This document shows positions 8,481 through 15,706 of a DNA stretch of 19,595 bases, piece by piece. The stretch is from RHKX01 sp035695265 (GTDB lineage Bacteria; Actinomycetota; Thermoleophilia; Solirubrobacterales; 70-9). The stretch is taken from NCBI GenBank assembly GCA_035695265.1, contig DASSEM010000102.1, forward strand, positions 1 to 19,595, in the 5' to 3' direction. Position numbers and translations under genes: made by a program. The first letter of the stretch is position 1, and each line of letters starts with the position of its first letter. The notes beneath the pieces were generated by a model, which saw only the letters and a program-made list of their open reading frames with translations, ran no database searches and was not told the origin of the DNA.

Positions 8481-8885
8481 TCACCCCACGGGCGCGGCAC
8501 CGACCTGTGCGGTACAGCTCGGGCAGCGTGTGGCGGCCACGGGGATGTCGGTCGTGCACTCGGGGCACGGCCGGGTGTCCGGGCTGATTCCGCGCCGCTC
8601 CTTGTACTTCTCGTAGGGCAGCACGATCAGGAAGTAGACGGCGGCCGCCACGGAGACGAACGTGATCAGCGCGTTGATGAAGTCGCCGTAGAGGAACTCG
8701 CTGTCGTTGATCGTGAAGCTCAGGCTGGCGAAGTCGGGCTCGCCGACGATCGCACCGATGATCGGAGTGATCAGGTCCGCGATGAGCGCCTGGACGAGCG
8801 CGAACACCGCCAGGGCCATGACCAGCCCGACGGCAACCTCGATCAGGTTCCCGCGCATCACGAAGTCCTTGAATCCCTTGAGCAT
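8481..8885 (-). CDS. mscL: Large-conductance mechanosensitive channel MscL
   Basis: MscL opens under membrane tension and releases osmolytes during hypo-osmotic shock. The 134-residue product begins MLKGFKDFVMRGNLIEVAVG, the amphipathic N-terminal helix and start of the pore helix. The pore segment runs to about residue 45 with LITPIIGAI, the periplasmic loop contains DFASLSFTIND and FLYGDFINALITF, and the second membrane helix ends near 90 (YFLIVLPYEK). The C-terminal tail is a CxxC-x10-CxxC zinc ribbon (C107, C110, C121, C124), frequent in actinobacterial MscL. Start: ATG 8885 with GGAGG upstream (GGGAGGAGACTCAGG). It is divergent from the 9010 gene and 115 nt upstream of the GH15 gene on the same strand. 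Confidence 0.96.
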   Translation of the reverse strand: MLKGFKDFVMRGNLIEVAVGLVMALAVFALVQALIADLITPIIGAIVGEPDFASLSFTINDSEFLYGDFINALITFVSVAAAVYFLIVLPYEKYKERRGISPDTRPCPECTTDIPVAATRCPSCTAQVGAAPVG

Positions 8886-8921
8886 CCTGAGTCTCCTCCC
8901 GTCGACGGCGATGCACTTGCG

Positions 8922-8950
8922 ACGCTATCCGCGTGGTGCTTGCCGAACAA
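8922..8950 (-). promoter_or_regulatory. Candidate sigma-70-type promoter of mscL
   Basis: On the minus strand TTGTTC (8950-8945) and TAGCGT (8927-8922) are separated by 17 bp, giving a leader of about 30 nt before the mscL ATG. A small inverted repeat GCTTG-CCGAA-CAAGC (8938-8952) overlaps the -35 and could bind a regulator. Pattern match only. Confidence 0.45.
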
Positions 8951-9009
8951 GCGAAGCCGATCGCCTGCAAGGGTGGAATCAACGGTAATGAATCTGCGCC
9001 AGATGACCG

Positions 9010-9564
9010 ATGACTGAGCGGAGCCCGGATGCAGCAGTGAGGTCCTCTCCTTCCCGCACGAGGGCGTTGTGGTCAACGCTGACGAGGCATCGCCCGCATC
9101 GAGGCATCGATCTGCTGCTCGGCGCTATTGCTCTCGTCGGAGCCGCGGCCTGGGTCGCCTCGATCAGTCCGGTTCTCGCCGCGCTCCTCGTGATCGGGGC
9201 GATCGCCGGCTACCTGGTGAGCCTGCATGGACAGGGCAGCAATCAGTCCAACCCTGCCCGGTGGCCAGCCACGCCCGGTTCCGGATCGCGAGACGCCCTC
9301 GAAGCATTGGAGGCCACGCTGGCCGCGGCGCCGGAGATTCCCATGACGGCTTGGATCCGTGTCGAGCCCGAGACGGTCGTCCCCCTCGTCGAGGAGGTCC
9401 GCGCGGCTGCCCGAGCTACGTCTGCGTCGGATCAGGCCGAGAGATTGGCCCAGGTAGTCCTCGGCGGCCGCCGGGTGCCGTTCACCGACCAGATCCGGGT
9501 CGATCGGCGGCGAGCGATGAAAGCGCTCTCCTGCCTGAGATCCCGCCTCGCGGCCGGCGGCTGA
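9010..9564 (+). CDS. Small membrane protein with a duplicated C-terminal motif, unknown
   Basis: The 184-residue product has a basic N-terminus, two hydrophobic segments (about 34-51 and 53-70) forming a hairpin, a Gly/Ser/Pro linker, and two copies of a roughly 30-residue motif. Copy one contains IPMTAWIRVEPETVVPLVEEV and copy two contains VPFTDQIRVDRRRAMKALSCL; each is preceded by an amphipathic helix-like stretch. Similar VPxTDQIRVDxxxxxxLLxxLR segments occur in other actinobacterial proteins, to my recollection without a firm function. Third-position GC is lower than in neighbours, particularly in the first third. ATG 9010 has no SD; GTG 9037 is an alternative. The stop is one base from that of the convergent gene. 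The family is not identified. Confidence 0.7.
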   Translation: MTERSPDAAVRSSPSRTRALWSTLTRHRPHRGIDLLLGAIALVGAAAWVASISPVLAALLVIGAIAGYLVSLHGQGSNQSNPARWPATPGSGSRDALEALEATLAAAPEIPMTAWIRVEPETVVPLVEEVRAAARATSASDQAERLAQVVLGGRRVPFTDQIRVDRRRAMKALSCLRSRLAAGG

Positions 9565-9565
9565 C

Positions 9566-10021
9566 TCAGCAGGTCGAGAGGTTCAGCGGCTGGGACGGGA
9601 TCCCGTACTGGTACTTGAACTTCGCCTTCGAGAAGGCGCGATGGCCGCACTTCTTGCGCGGCTTCGTCAGCGTGACGGTGACCGGGACCGGCTGCGGGCG
9701 GACCGACGTGTAGCCCTTGCCGCGGCCCTTGGCCCGGCGCTTGCCCCACTGCTTCCACTTGATCTTGATGATCTGCTGGACGGCGAATGACGGCGGGGTC
9801 GGGAACCCGACCGCGCCGGCGGCGATGAACACGCAGCGCCGCGGACGCTTCAGGTACCTCGGCTTCTCCCCCTGCGGCATGGTGGTCTTGAAGCAGGCGA
9901 CGACCCTGGCCTTCTTCCGCTTGCCGGCGTCGGCGGCAGGAGGCGCCGCGACCAGGAGCGCTGCAAGCGTTGCGACGATCACGCCGACGGCTATTGCCGT
10001 CGCCACGACGCGCGGGGTCAT
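9566..10021 (-). CDS. Secreted basic protein with four cysteines, unknown
   Basis: The 151-residue product has a clear signal peptide: hydrophobic core about 5-26, then APPAADA as a probable cleavage region near 26-32. The mature part is strongly basic (KRKK, KRPRR, KRRAKGRGKG, KPRKK) and holds cysteines C43, C63, C125 and the C-terminal residue C151, suggesting two disulfides outside the cell. I do not recognise a domain. Start: ATG 10021, chosen because the signal peptide starts there and GAGG lies 6 nt upstream; an in-frame start at 10081 would only add a non-signal-like extension. The gene is divergent from the thioesterase-like gene and convergent with the 9010 gene. Confidence 0.78.
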   Translation of the reverse strand: MTPRVVATAIAVGVIVATLAALLVAAPPAADAGKRKKARVVACFKTTMPQGEKPRYLKRPRRCVFIAAGAVGFPTPPSFAVQQIIKIKWKQWGKRRAKGRGKGYTSVRPQPVPVTVTLTKPRKKCGHRAFSKAKFKYQYGIPSQPLNLSTC

Positions 10022-10060
10022 GCCCCGCCTCAGCTTCGCCTCCGAGCGAATCGCTGCTCC

Positions 10061-10090
10061 CACGAGCGATGAGGCTAGCAACCGCTCGTG
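10061..10090. promoter_or_regulatory. Inverted repeat around a candidate -10, possible operator
   Basis: CACGAGCG (10061-10068) and CGCTCGTG (10083-10090) are perfect inverted copies with a 14-bp spacer. The spacer contains TAGCCT on the minus strand (10077-10072), a plausible -10 for the secreted basic protein. The arms would flank or cover the transcription start. Seen by eye; no binding protein is implied. Confidence 0.4.
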
Positions 10091-10173
10091 CAGCCGTTGC
10101 AGGGTGTCCGGTCGGGCCGCGGATGGGGATCTCCTTGCCGTCGCCGCCCCGCGGTGCGAAGATCGGCCCCGGC

Positions 10174-10887
10174 ATGCCCGGAACCGAAACCATCACGGTC
10201 GCCGGACGCTTCAACGGACCCCGAGACAGCGGCAACGGCGGCTATTCCGCGGGCCTGCTCGCCGAGCACGTCGACGGGATCGCCGAGGTCAGCCTGCGCA
10301 GCCCGGTCCCGCTCGATACCGAGCTCGAGGTCTCACGCGACGCCGACGGCGTCGTCAGCCTCAAAGCAGGCGACGCGCTCGTCGCCGAAGCGCGGACGAT
10401 CGACGACGTCGACGCCACGGTGCCGGCACCGGTCAGCCTCGCCGAGGCCCGCGAGGCGGCGGGGCGCTACCCCGGCCTGCTCGAGGGGCCGTTCAGCAGC
10501 TGCTTCGTCTGCGGGCGCGACCGCGATGACGCGTTCGGCGTCTTCGCCGGCGCCGTCACCGGCCGCGACGTCGTCGCCTCGCCGTGGACCCCGGGCCCCG
10601 AGACGGCGAACGAGGCCGGCCGGGTCGCGCCCGAGCTCGTCTCCGCCGTCCTCGACTGCCCGACCTACTTCGCGCTCTACGACGACCCGGGCACGCTCAG
10701 CTTCCTCGCCCGCTTCGCCGTGCGGCACGACGCTCCGGTCGAGGCCGGCGCCGAGCATGTCGTGGTCGCCTGGCCGATCGCGATGGACGGTCGCAAGCAC
10801 CATGCCGGCGCCGCCGTGCTCGCCGCCGACGGGACGCCGCTGGCGGTCGCCCGGGCGCTTCTGATCGAGGCCCGCGGGCCGGCCTGA
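10174..10887 (+). CDS. Hotdog-fold thioesterase-like protein
   Basis: A 237-residue cytoplasmic protein resembling double-hotdog acyl-CoA thioesterase-like families. The N-terminal RFNGPRDSGNGGYSAGLLAE (12-31) is the typical start of the first hotdog helix; FSSCFVCGRDR (107-117) is the signature of this subgroup; the second half has a VSAVLDCPTYFAL helix and a C-terminal strand AVARALLIEAR. The substrate is unknown and no catalytic residue can be assigned safely. ATG 10174 is selected because the conserved segment begins 11 residues later and the longer frame upstream is not protein-like. No SD is seen. It converges with the two-cysteine protein gene with a 10-nt gap, so transcription from both sides meets here. 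Confidence 0.82.
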   Translation: MPGTETITVAGRFNGPRDSGNGGYSAGLLAEHVDGIAEVSLRSPVPLDTELEVSRDADGVVSLKAGDALVAEARTIDDVDATVPAPVSLAEAREAAGRYPGLLEGPFSSCFVCGRDRDDAFGVFAGAVTGRDVVASPWTPGPETANEAGRVAPELVSAVLDCPTYFALYDDPGTLSFLARFAVRHDAPVEAGAEHVVVAWPIAMDGRKHHAGAAVLAADGTPLAVARALLIEARGPA

Positions 10888-10897
10888 GTGGCCGTCG

Positions 10898-11269
10898 CTA
10901 CTCGACGAGCGGCTCAAACGCCGCCGCCCGGAGGTAGAGCTTGTAGAGCCGGAAGCCGGCCGCGTAGGCGGGCCGGCAGGATCTCTCGAAGAGCGCGTAG
11001 GCCTCCTCGTCGGGCAGGTCCGGCGTCGGTCCATCGGCGCCGGCCTGGTTGACCTGGGCGTAGATGTCGTCGATCGTCGCCGCCCGCTCCCCCTCGGTGC
11101 CCTCGTTCCAGTCGCTGCACTGGGCGAGCGCCGCGACCGAGCCGGCGATCGGCTGGCCGACCCCCTGGACCTCGCCGCCCGCGCGCGCGGGATCGCCCGA
11201 ATCGACGAAGCCCACCGCGAGGGCGGCGAGGGCGGCGAGGGCGAAGGCGGCAATCGCGGTCGGTTTCAT
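10898..11269 (-). CDS. Small secreted two-cysteine protein, unknown
   Basis: The 123-residue product has a signal peptide (hydrophobic about 4-21). The mature part carries two cysteines 47 residues apart, CSDWNEG and RSCRPAY, separated by a helix-rich acidic stretch (GERAATIDDIYAQV; PDEEAYALFERS) and followed by RLYKLYLRA. Spacing of the cysteines and the helical content recall HdeA-like periplasmic chaperones, but sequence similarity is too weak to claim this. ATG 11269 overlaps the stop of the beta-helix gene as ATGA, with AGGA just upstream, so the two are probably translated together. It is the last gene of the moxR-led cluster. Confidence 0.82.
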   Translation of the reverse strand: MKPTAIAAFALAALAALAVGFVDSGDPARAGGEVQGVGQPIAGSVAALAQCSDWNEGTEGERAATIDDIYAQVNQAGADGPTPDLPDEEAYALFERSCRPAYAAGFRLYKLYLRAAAFEPLVE

Positions 11270-13383
11270 CGCTTCCTACCGGTTGCCGCCGACGTGCCCA
11301 GCGAATGGAACCGGGCGACGATCTTCTCGCCCTCGTCGCTGCGCAGGAACCGGCGTGCGGTTCGCTCGTTGCTCCGGCGCTGACGCCGGGCCGCCGCGGT
11401 TCCCGGCTCGGCCGGCGACTCGAACCACTCGCAGCCGGGCAGCCCCTGGGCGCAGATCGCCAGCATCGCCAGCTTGCTGCCGTAGCCGGGGCCGCCGATC
11501 CCGAGGTCGTAGGTCGGATCGTCGGGGTCGCAGGCCTCGGGCAGGAAGCCGACCACGTTCTTGCCGGGCTCCGGCCCGATCGGCGGATCGGAGGTGAGGC
11601 TCGAGCGGGCCCCGTCCGGGCCGACGTTGTCACGCCAGCAGTTGCCCACGGTCGGCGCCTCGTCCCACCAGAAGTCGACGCCGTTGCGCTCACCCGGGTC
11701 GCCGAAACTCGCCGGATTGCCGAACTTGTGGACGGCGATCGACGGCTTGAACCCCTTCGGCGCCCGCCCCATCACATTGTCGAGGTAGACGTTCTTGCAC
11801 GAGGTCGGGTAGCCCTCGGTCCCGCCCGGCGGGCACGTCCCCGCGGCGCTCGGGTCCTCCGGAGTGCCGCGCTCGAACCCCGACGGGATCGAGACCAGCA
11901 TCGTGCCGCGCCGCCAGTTGTCGAAAATGTGGTTGCTGCGGACGGTGCTCATGTTCACGCCCGGCCACATGATTCCGACCCCGATCGGCAGGCCGACCGT
12001 GTTGACGAACGGCGGGTCGGTGCCGTAGCTGTCGAGGTTGTTGGCGTAGATGTTGTTGTGGTCGATCACGTTGCTGTCCGGCGGGTAGCCGGGATGGCCC
12101 GACGCCGAGATCGAATCGGTGACGATCCCCGTCGTGTTCGCGTAGATGTCGCTGCGCGTGATCCGGACCGCGTTGCCCTGCGAGCCCGAGTAGCCGAGCG
12201 CGCTGCTGCGCAGGTCGCAGTGGCGGACGACGGTGTTGATCCGGGGCGCGTTGGGGTAGAACGACCGGTCCTCGACCCCCCGCCCGGACTCCGGCGAGGC
12301 GCCCGGATAGATCGCCGCATCGCCGGCCCCGTAGGCGTCGCATCTCCGGTAGAGCCCGTGGTCTGAGGTGAAGCTCAAGTTCCCGTACTCGCCGGACCAG
12401 TACATCTTCACCTTGTCGAGCAGGTAGCCGTCGGCCTCCTCGATGTAGATCCCGTGCTCGGTCGAGCTCTTCGTCAGGAAGTTGCGGGCGACGAAGCCGT
12501 CGGCGCGATCGACGCGGAGGACGACGTGCTTGGCGTAGGCGCACTCGGGCTCGGAGTCGCAGCCGTCGTCCTGTCCCGGCCTCGCGCCGGGACTGTGGTG
12601 GGTGTAGTGGCGGCCGGCGTCGATGATCACGTCGGACGGCTTGACGCCCGAGCCCTCGAGCTGGAGGTTGCAGCGCACGCAGGGGCCGAGGTCGGGGATG
12701 CCCTCGCGCTCGGCCAGCGGCGGCTCCGGCGGCGGCTCATCCCCAAGGGCCCTTCCCTGGATATAGACCAGGTTCTGGTCGTTGGGGCAGGTCACCTGGT
12801 AGCGGTAGCTCGGCGCCATTCCGCCGCTTCCGTTGTCCTGGACGAGGTCGTCGCAACGCGGATCGTCGGTCGGCTGGCGGCGCGAGTGCGGCTCGCGGTA
12901 GTTGCCGGGCATGACAACGACTCGGTCGTTGTTGCCGGAGGCGAAGATCGCCTTCTGGATCGAGTGGAAGCGGCACTCGCGGGCCAGCGCCCCGTTGACC
13001 CGCCGCAGCCGCTTCGTCTCGTGATGGTTGAGCCGCTGCTTCCGCTCGCTCGGCCGGACCCGGTAGCCGCGGTGATGCCCTCTCCGCATCGAGCGGCCGA
13101 GGTCGGCCAGCGACCGCTTCCCGCGCCGACCCTTGCAGACGACGTGGACCTGCCCGGGACCTTTTCCGGAGACCGCCGAGCGCAGCGAGCGCGGCTCCGG
13201 AACATCGCCTCCGGCGGCGGGGTTGACCGACCTGTCAGGCCGCGGGTCGGGCCAGTACGAGGGCCGTTCCAGATGGCCGACCGCAAGCCCCGGCAGCGCG
13301 AGGGCGGCGGCAACGAGCGCGGCGCCGAGCGCGACGATGCTCCGGACGGGTCGCCGGCGCGGCCGGTTGCCTTCCCTGTCCAC
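11266..13383 (-). CDS. Secreted right-handed parallel beta-helix protein
   Basis: A 705-residue exported protein. Residues about 13-34 form the signal peptide (RSIVALGAALVAAALALPG). An Arg/Lys-rich linker follows, then a segment with FHSIQKAIFASGNNDRVVVM and PGNY, typical of the first turns of a pectin-lyase-like helix. The repeats include NAVRITRSDIYANTTGIV, SNVIDHNNIYANNLDSYG and STVRSNHIFDNWRRGTMLVS, the Asn/Ile-rich ladder of PbH1 repeats. The C-terminal region is Cys- and Trp-containing (GNCWRDN) and ends in a basic helix. No polysaccharide-lyase active site can be assigned. Start: GTG 13383 has AGGAGG exactly 7 nt upstream, the best SD in the window. It lies 100 nt after the transglutaminase gene and overlaps the next gene (ATGA). 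Confidence 0.88.
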   Translation of the reverse strand: MDREGNRPRRRPVRSIVALGAALVAAALALPGLAVGHLERPSYWPDPRPDRSVNPAAGGDVPEPRSLRSAVSGKGPGQVHVVCKGRRGKRSLADLGRSMRRGHHRGYRVRPSERKQRLNHHETKRLRRVNGALARECRFHSIQKAIFASGNNDRVVVMPGNYREPHSRRQPTDDPRCDDLVQDNGSGGMAPSYRYQVTCPNDQNLVYIQGRALGDEPPPEPPLAEREGIPDLGPCVRCNLQLEGSGVKPSDVIIDAGRHYTHHSPGARPGQDDGCDSEPECAYAKHVVLRVDRADGFVARNFLTKSSTEHGIYIEEADGYLLDKVKMYWSGEYGNLSFTSDHGLYRRCDAYGAGDAAIYPGASPESGRGVEDRSFYPNAPRINTVVRHCDLRSSALGYSGSQGNAVRITRSDIYANTTGIVTDSISASGHPGYPPDSNVIDHNNIYANNLDSYGTDPPFVNTVGLPIGVGIMWPGVNMSTVRSNHIFDNWRRGTMLVSIPSGFERGTPEDPSAAGTCPPGGTEGYPTSCKNVYLDNVMGRAPKGFKPSIAVHKFGNPASFGDPGERNGVDFWWDEAPTVGNCWRDNVGPDGARSSLTSDPPIGPEPGKNVVGFLPEACDPDDPTYDLGIGGPGYGSKLAMLAICAQGLPGCEWFESPAEPGTAAARRQRRSNERTARRFLRSDEGEKIVARFHSLGTSAATGRKR

Positions 13384-13396
13384 TTGGTGACCTCCT

Positions 13397-13414
13397 GGCG
13401 GGCCCTGGCCCGCC
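13397..13414. promoter_or_regulatory. Perfect hairpin abutting the beta-helix gene SD
   Basis: GGCGGGCC (13397-13404) and GGCCCGCC (13407-13414) form an 8-bp palindromic stem around two bases. On the minus strand it ends directly at the AGGAGG of the beta-helix gene and follows the transglutaminase stop (13484). It could attenuate transcription after the transglutaminase gene, or protect the RNA 5' of the SD. It has no T tract. Confidence 0.5.
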
Positions 13415-13483
13415 GTCGTTCCCTGCTCGCTCACCGTAGCAACGGCCACCCGGCGACATGCGGGTTCGCCGAGCCCGGCGACT

Positions 13484-15706
13484 TCAGCTCCGGCGCTTGC
13501 CGCGAAGCGGCGCCCCCGGCGGCATCGCCGCCAGCAACCGCAACCGGTCCCGAAAGCCGTTGCCGGCCGCGAGGTCGCGGCGGGCGGAGCGGCGCTCGGC
13601 AAGGGTCGGCCGCGCCCCGGGCTCTGCTCCATAGAGGCGGTCCCGGAAGCGACGCACGTAGGAGGCCGCCTCCCGGTGGCGGGCCCGGCGGAGGCGATCC
13701 TCGGCGATCAGCAGCGTCGCCGAGCCCTCACGCGCCCAGCCGGTCGCCCGCAGCACGCGGCGGAGCTCCTCGGCCTCGCGCTCGGCAGCTTCCGCCGGGG
13801 CGAGGCGACGGTGGCGGAGCGAGCGAAGCGGCGGCACCCCCACGACGACCGCGGCTAGCGCCGCGAGGACGCCGAGTGGCGGCACCGGCGGGTCGACCCC
13901 GCCATCGGGTCGCTGGACGGGCGCTGCATCGGCCTGCTCGGAGGACGCCTTGCTCCCGCGCTCACCGCCGCCACGATCGCCCGCGACGCCGAACGCGGCG
14001 GCGCCGCGGACATCGTCCGGCGCCACGGCAGTCGGTGGGGTCGGATCGAACGGCAGCCAGCCGATCCCGTTGAAGTAGACCTCGACCCAGGAGTGGGCGT
14101 CGAGGTCGGTCACCTCGTAGCCGCGGCCGTTCGCCAGCGGCGTCCCCGGGGCGAAGCCCGTCGCCACCCGTGCCGGCACGCCGACCATCCGCAGCATCAG
14201 CGCCATCGCGCCGGAGAACTGCTGGCAGTAGCCGATCTCGTCGCGGAGCAGGAACGCGCGCAGCGGCAGCCGCCGGGAAGGGGGGCGCTCGTCGTAGTCG
14301 TAGGACCGCCGCAGGTGGTTGCTGATCGCGAGCGCGGCCCCGTAGCCGTCGCTCGCGTCCGCCGTGAGCTGCTCGGCGAGGCGTGCGACCCGGCCGTAGG
14401 CGGTCTCGGCGAGGCGTCGCCGCGCCCGCTCGACGCCGCGCTGGTGGCCGAAGAGCGGCAGGTCGAGGTGCGCCGGCGCCGCGATCGACTCGAGGCTCGC
14501 GTCCTCGGCCAAGGCCAGGCGCGTGTAGGAGCGAAGTGGCCGGCGGTAGCGGCGCGAGGCCGCCCGGAGCACCGACGGCTGGGGATCGGGCGCCCACGCG
14601 GTAACCGAATAGGACTCCCCGGCCCGCAGCGGTTGCTCGTCGACGTGGGTCGTCCCGTCGCGATCGCGGTCGCTGCCGTCGACGCCGTCGAATGCCAGCG
14701 GGGTGCCCGGGCTGATCAGCAGCGGGCTCACGAGGTCGCGGATCGAGAACCACGCCGACACCGTCCGGTCCGGGTCCGAGACGGGGCCGACGGTCGGCCC
14801 CGGCTCGGCCGGCGCCGCCTCGCCGCCGGCGCCCGAGCGCCGCCAGCCGTCGGCGTAGAACTCGTCGAGGACGTCGACCCGCCAGAAGCTCGGCCGCTCG
14901 GCGTGGACCCGGAACAGGACCCGCCCGGTTCGCGGCCAGTCGATCGGCCCGTAGCTCGGCTCCCAGTCGAAGGTGATCCCCCGCTCCACGCCGGGCAGAG
15001 CCCAGGACTCGTAGTCGACAGCCGAGCTTCCGGCCGCGAGGCCCGAGGCGACCGGAACTGCTGCGACGCCGAACCCGCCAACGAGTGCGAGCGCCGCCGC
15101 CGTCCGGACCCGCCCGCCCCAGAGCCAGACCACGATCGGAACGAGCAGCGCGCCACCCCAGAGGAGCGGCGCCGCGGTCGGCCGGGCGACGGCGGGGATC
15201 GCGAATGCGGCGACCAGGACGATCAGGCCGGCGATCGGGACTCGGGCGGGATCGCGACCGGGGCGGAAAGTGAGGATCGCGGCGGCGATCGTCAGCGGGA
15301 CGATCGTCGCAACGAGCAGGAGCCGCGCCCACTCGCCGGTTCCACCGAACGGGTAATCGAACGAACCGCCGAGCCCAGCCAGCCCGTCGTCGACGCCGGC
15401 GGCGAGCCGATCCCAGCCCGATGGAGAGAGCGTGGCGAGGGGCACTCCGAGCAGGAGCAGGGCGCCGGTTGTCGCGATCGCGACGAGGGCGACCGTCGCC
15501 AGCGCTCGAGGCCATCTCGTGGACGGCCGCGAGCGCGATTCCGGATCCGAGCCCGAGCCGATCCTGCCCAGCGCCCAGCCGAGCAGGGTCGCCACGGCGA
15601 CGATGCCGAGCAGACGAAGCGTCGGCGGGTCGGTGAGTAGCGACGCCCATTGCAGAGCTGCAAGCAACCCGATGGCTGCGAAGGCGCTGAGCCGGAGCGC
15701 GGTCAT
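13484..15706 (-). CDS. Membrane transglutaminase-like protein (TgpA/DUF3488 type)
   Basis: A 740-residue membrane protein with an extracytoplasmic transglutaminase-like domain. The N-terminal third has about six to seven membrane segments (within 5-50, 69-92, 127-147, 157-178, 180-197, 202-223). An exported region follows, with the transglutaminase core at about 450-560. The triad is intact: C494 in EIGYCQQFSG, H538 in LDAHSWVEVYF and D554 in WLPFDPTP. A Gly/Ser/Pro linker leads to a last membrane helix (610-626) and a basic cytoplasmic tail of about 110 residues, the usual TgpA plan. The family may act on peptidoglycan or protein cross-links; the Pseudomonas homologue is essential. ATG 15706 overlaps the DUF58 stop (ATGA), so translation is coupled. 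Confidence 0.93.
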   Translation of the reverse strand: MTALRLSAFAAIGLLAALQWASLLTDPPTLRLLGIVAVATLLGWALGRIGSGSDPESRSRPSTRWPRALATVALVAIATTGALLLLGVPLATLSPSGWDRLAAGVDDGLAGLGGSFDYPFGGTGEWARLLLVATIVPLTIAAAILTFRPGRDPARVPIAGLIVLVAAFAIPAVARPTAAPLLWGGALLVPIVVWLWGGRVRTAAALALVGGFGVAAVPVASGLAAGSSAVDYESWALPGVERGITFDWEPSYGPIDWPRTGRVLFRVHAERPSFWRVDVLDEFYADGWRRSGAGGEAAPAEPGPTVGPVSDPDRTVSAWFSIRDLVSPLLISPGTPLAFDGVDGSDRDRDGTTHVDEQPLRAGESYSVTAWAPDPQPSVLRAASRRYRRPLRSYTRLALAEDASLESIAAPAHLDLPLFGHQRGVERARRRLAETAYGRVARLAEQLTADASDGYGAALAISNHLRRSYDYDERPPSRRLPLRAFLLRDEIGYCQQFSGAMALMLRMVGVPARVATGFAPGTPLANGRGYEVTDLDAHSWVEVYFNGIGWLPFDPTPPTAVAPDDVRGAAAFGVAGDRGGGERGSKASSEQADAAPVQRPDGGVDPPVPPLGVLAALAAVVVGVPPLRSLRHRRLAPAEAAEREAEELRRVLRATGWAREGSATLLIAEDRLRRARHREAASYVRRFRDRLYGAEPGARPTLAERRSARRDLAAGNGFRDRLRLLAAMPPGAPLRGKRRS

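Noticed and set aside
9432..10235. 267-codon minus-strand frame overlapping the secreted basic protein
   Set aside because: It is a different reading frame of the same strand, lacks a signal peptide and is low complexity; the frame ending at 9566 has a proper signal peptide and SD.
12454..15640. Two frames of over 500 codons on the plus strand opposite the transglutaminase and beta-helix genes
   Set aside because: Composition is Arg/Asp/Gly/Glu-rich without hydrophobic cores; the minus strand has recognisable families with full motifs and coupled starts.
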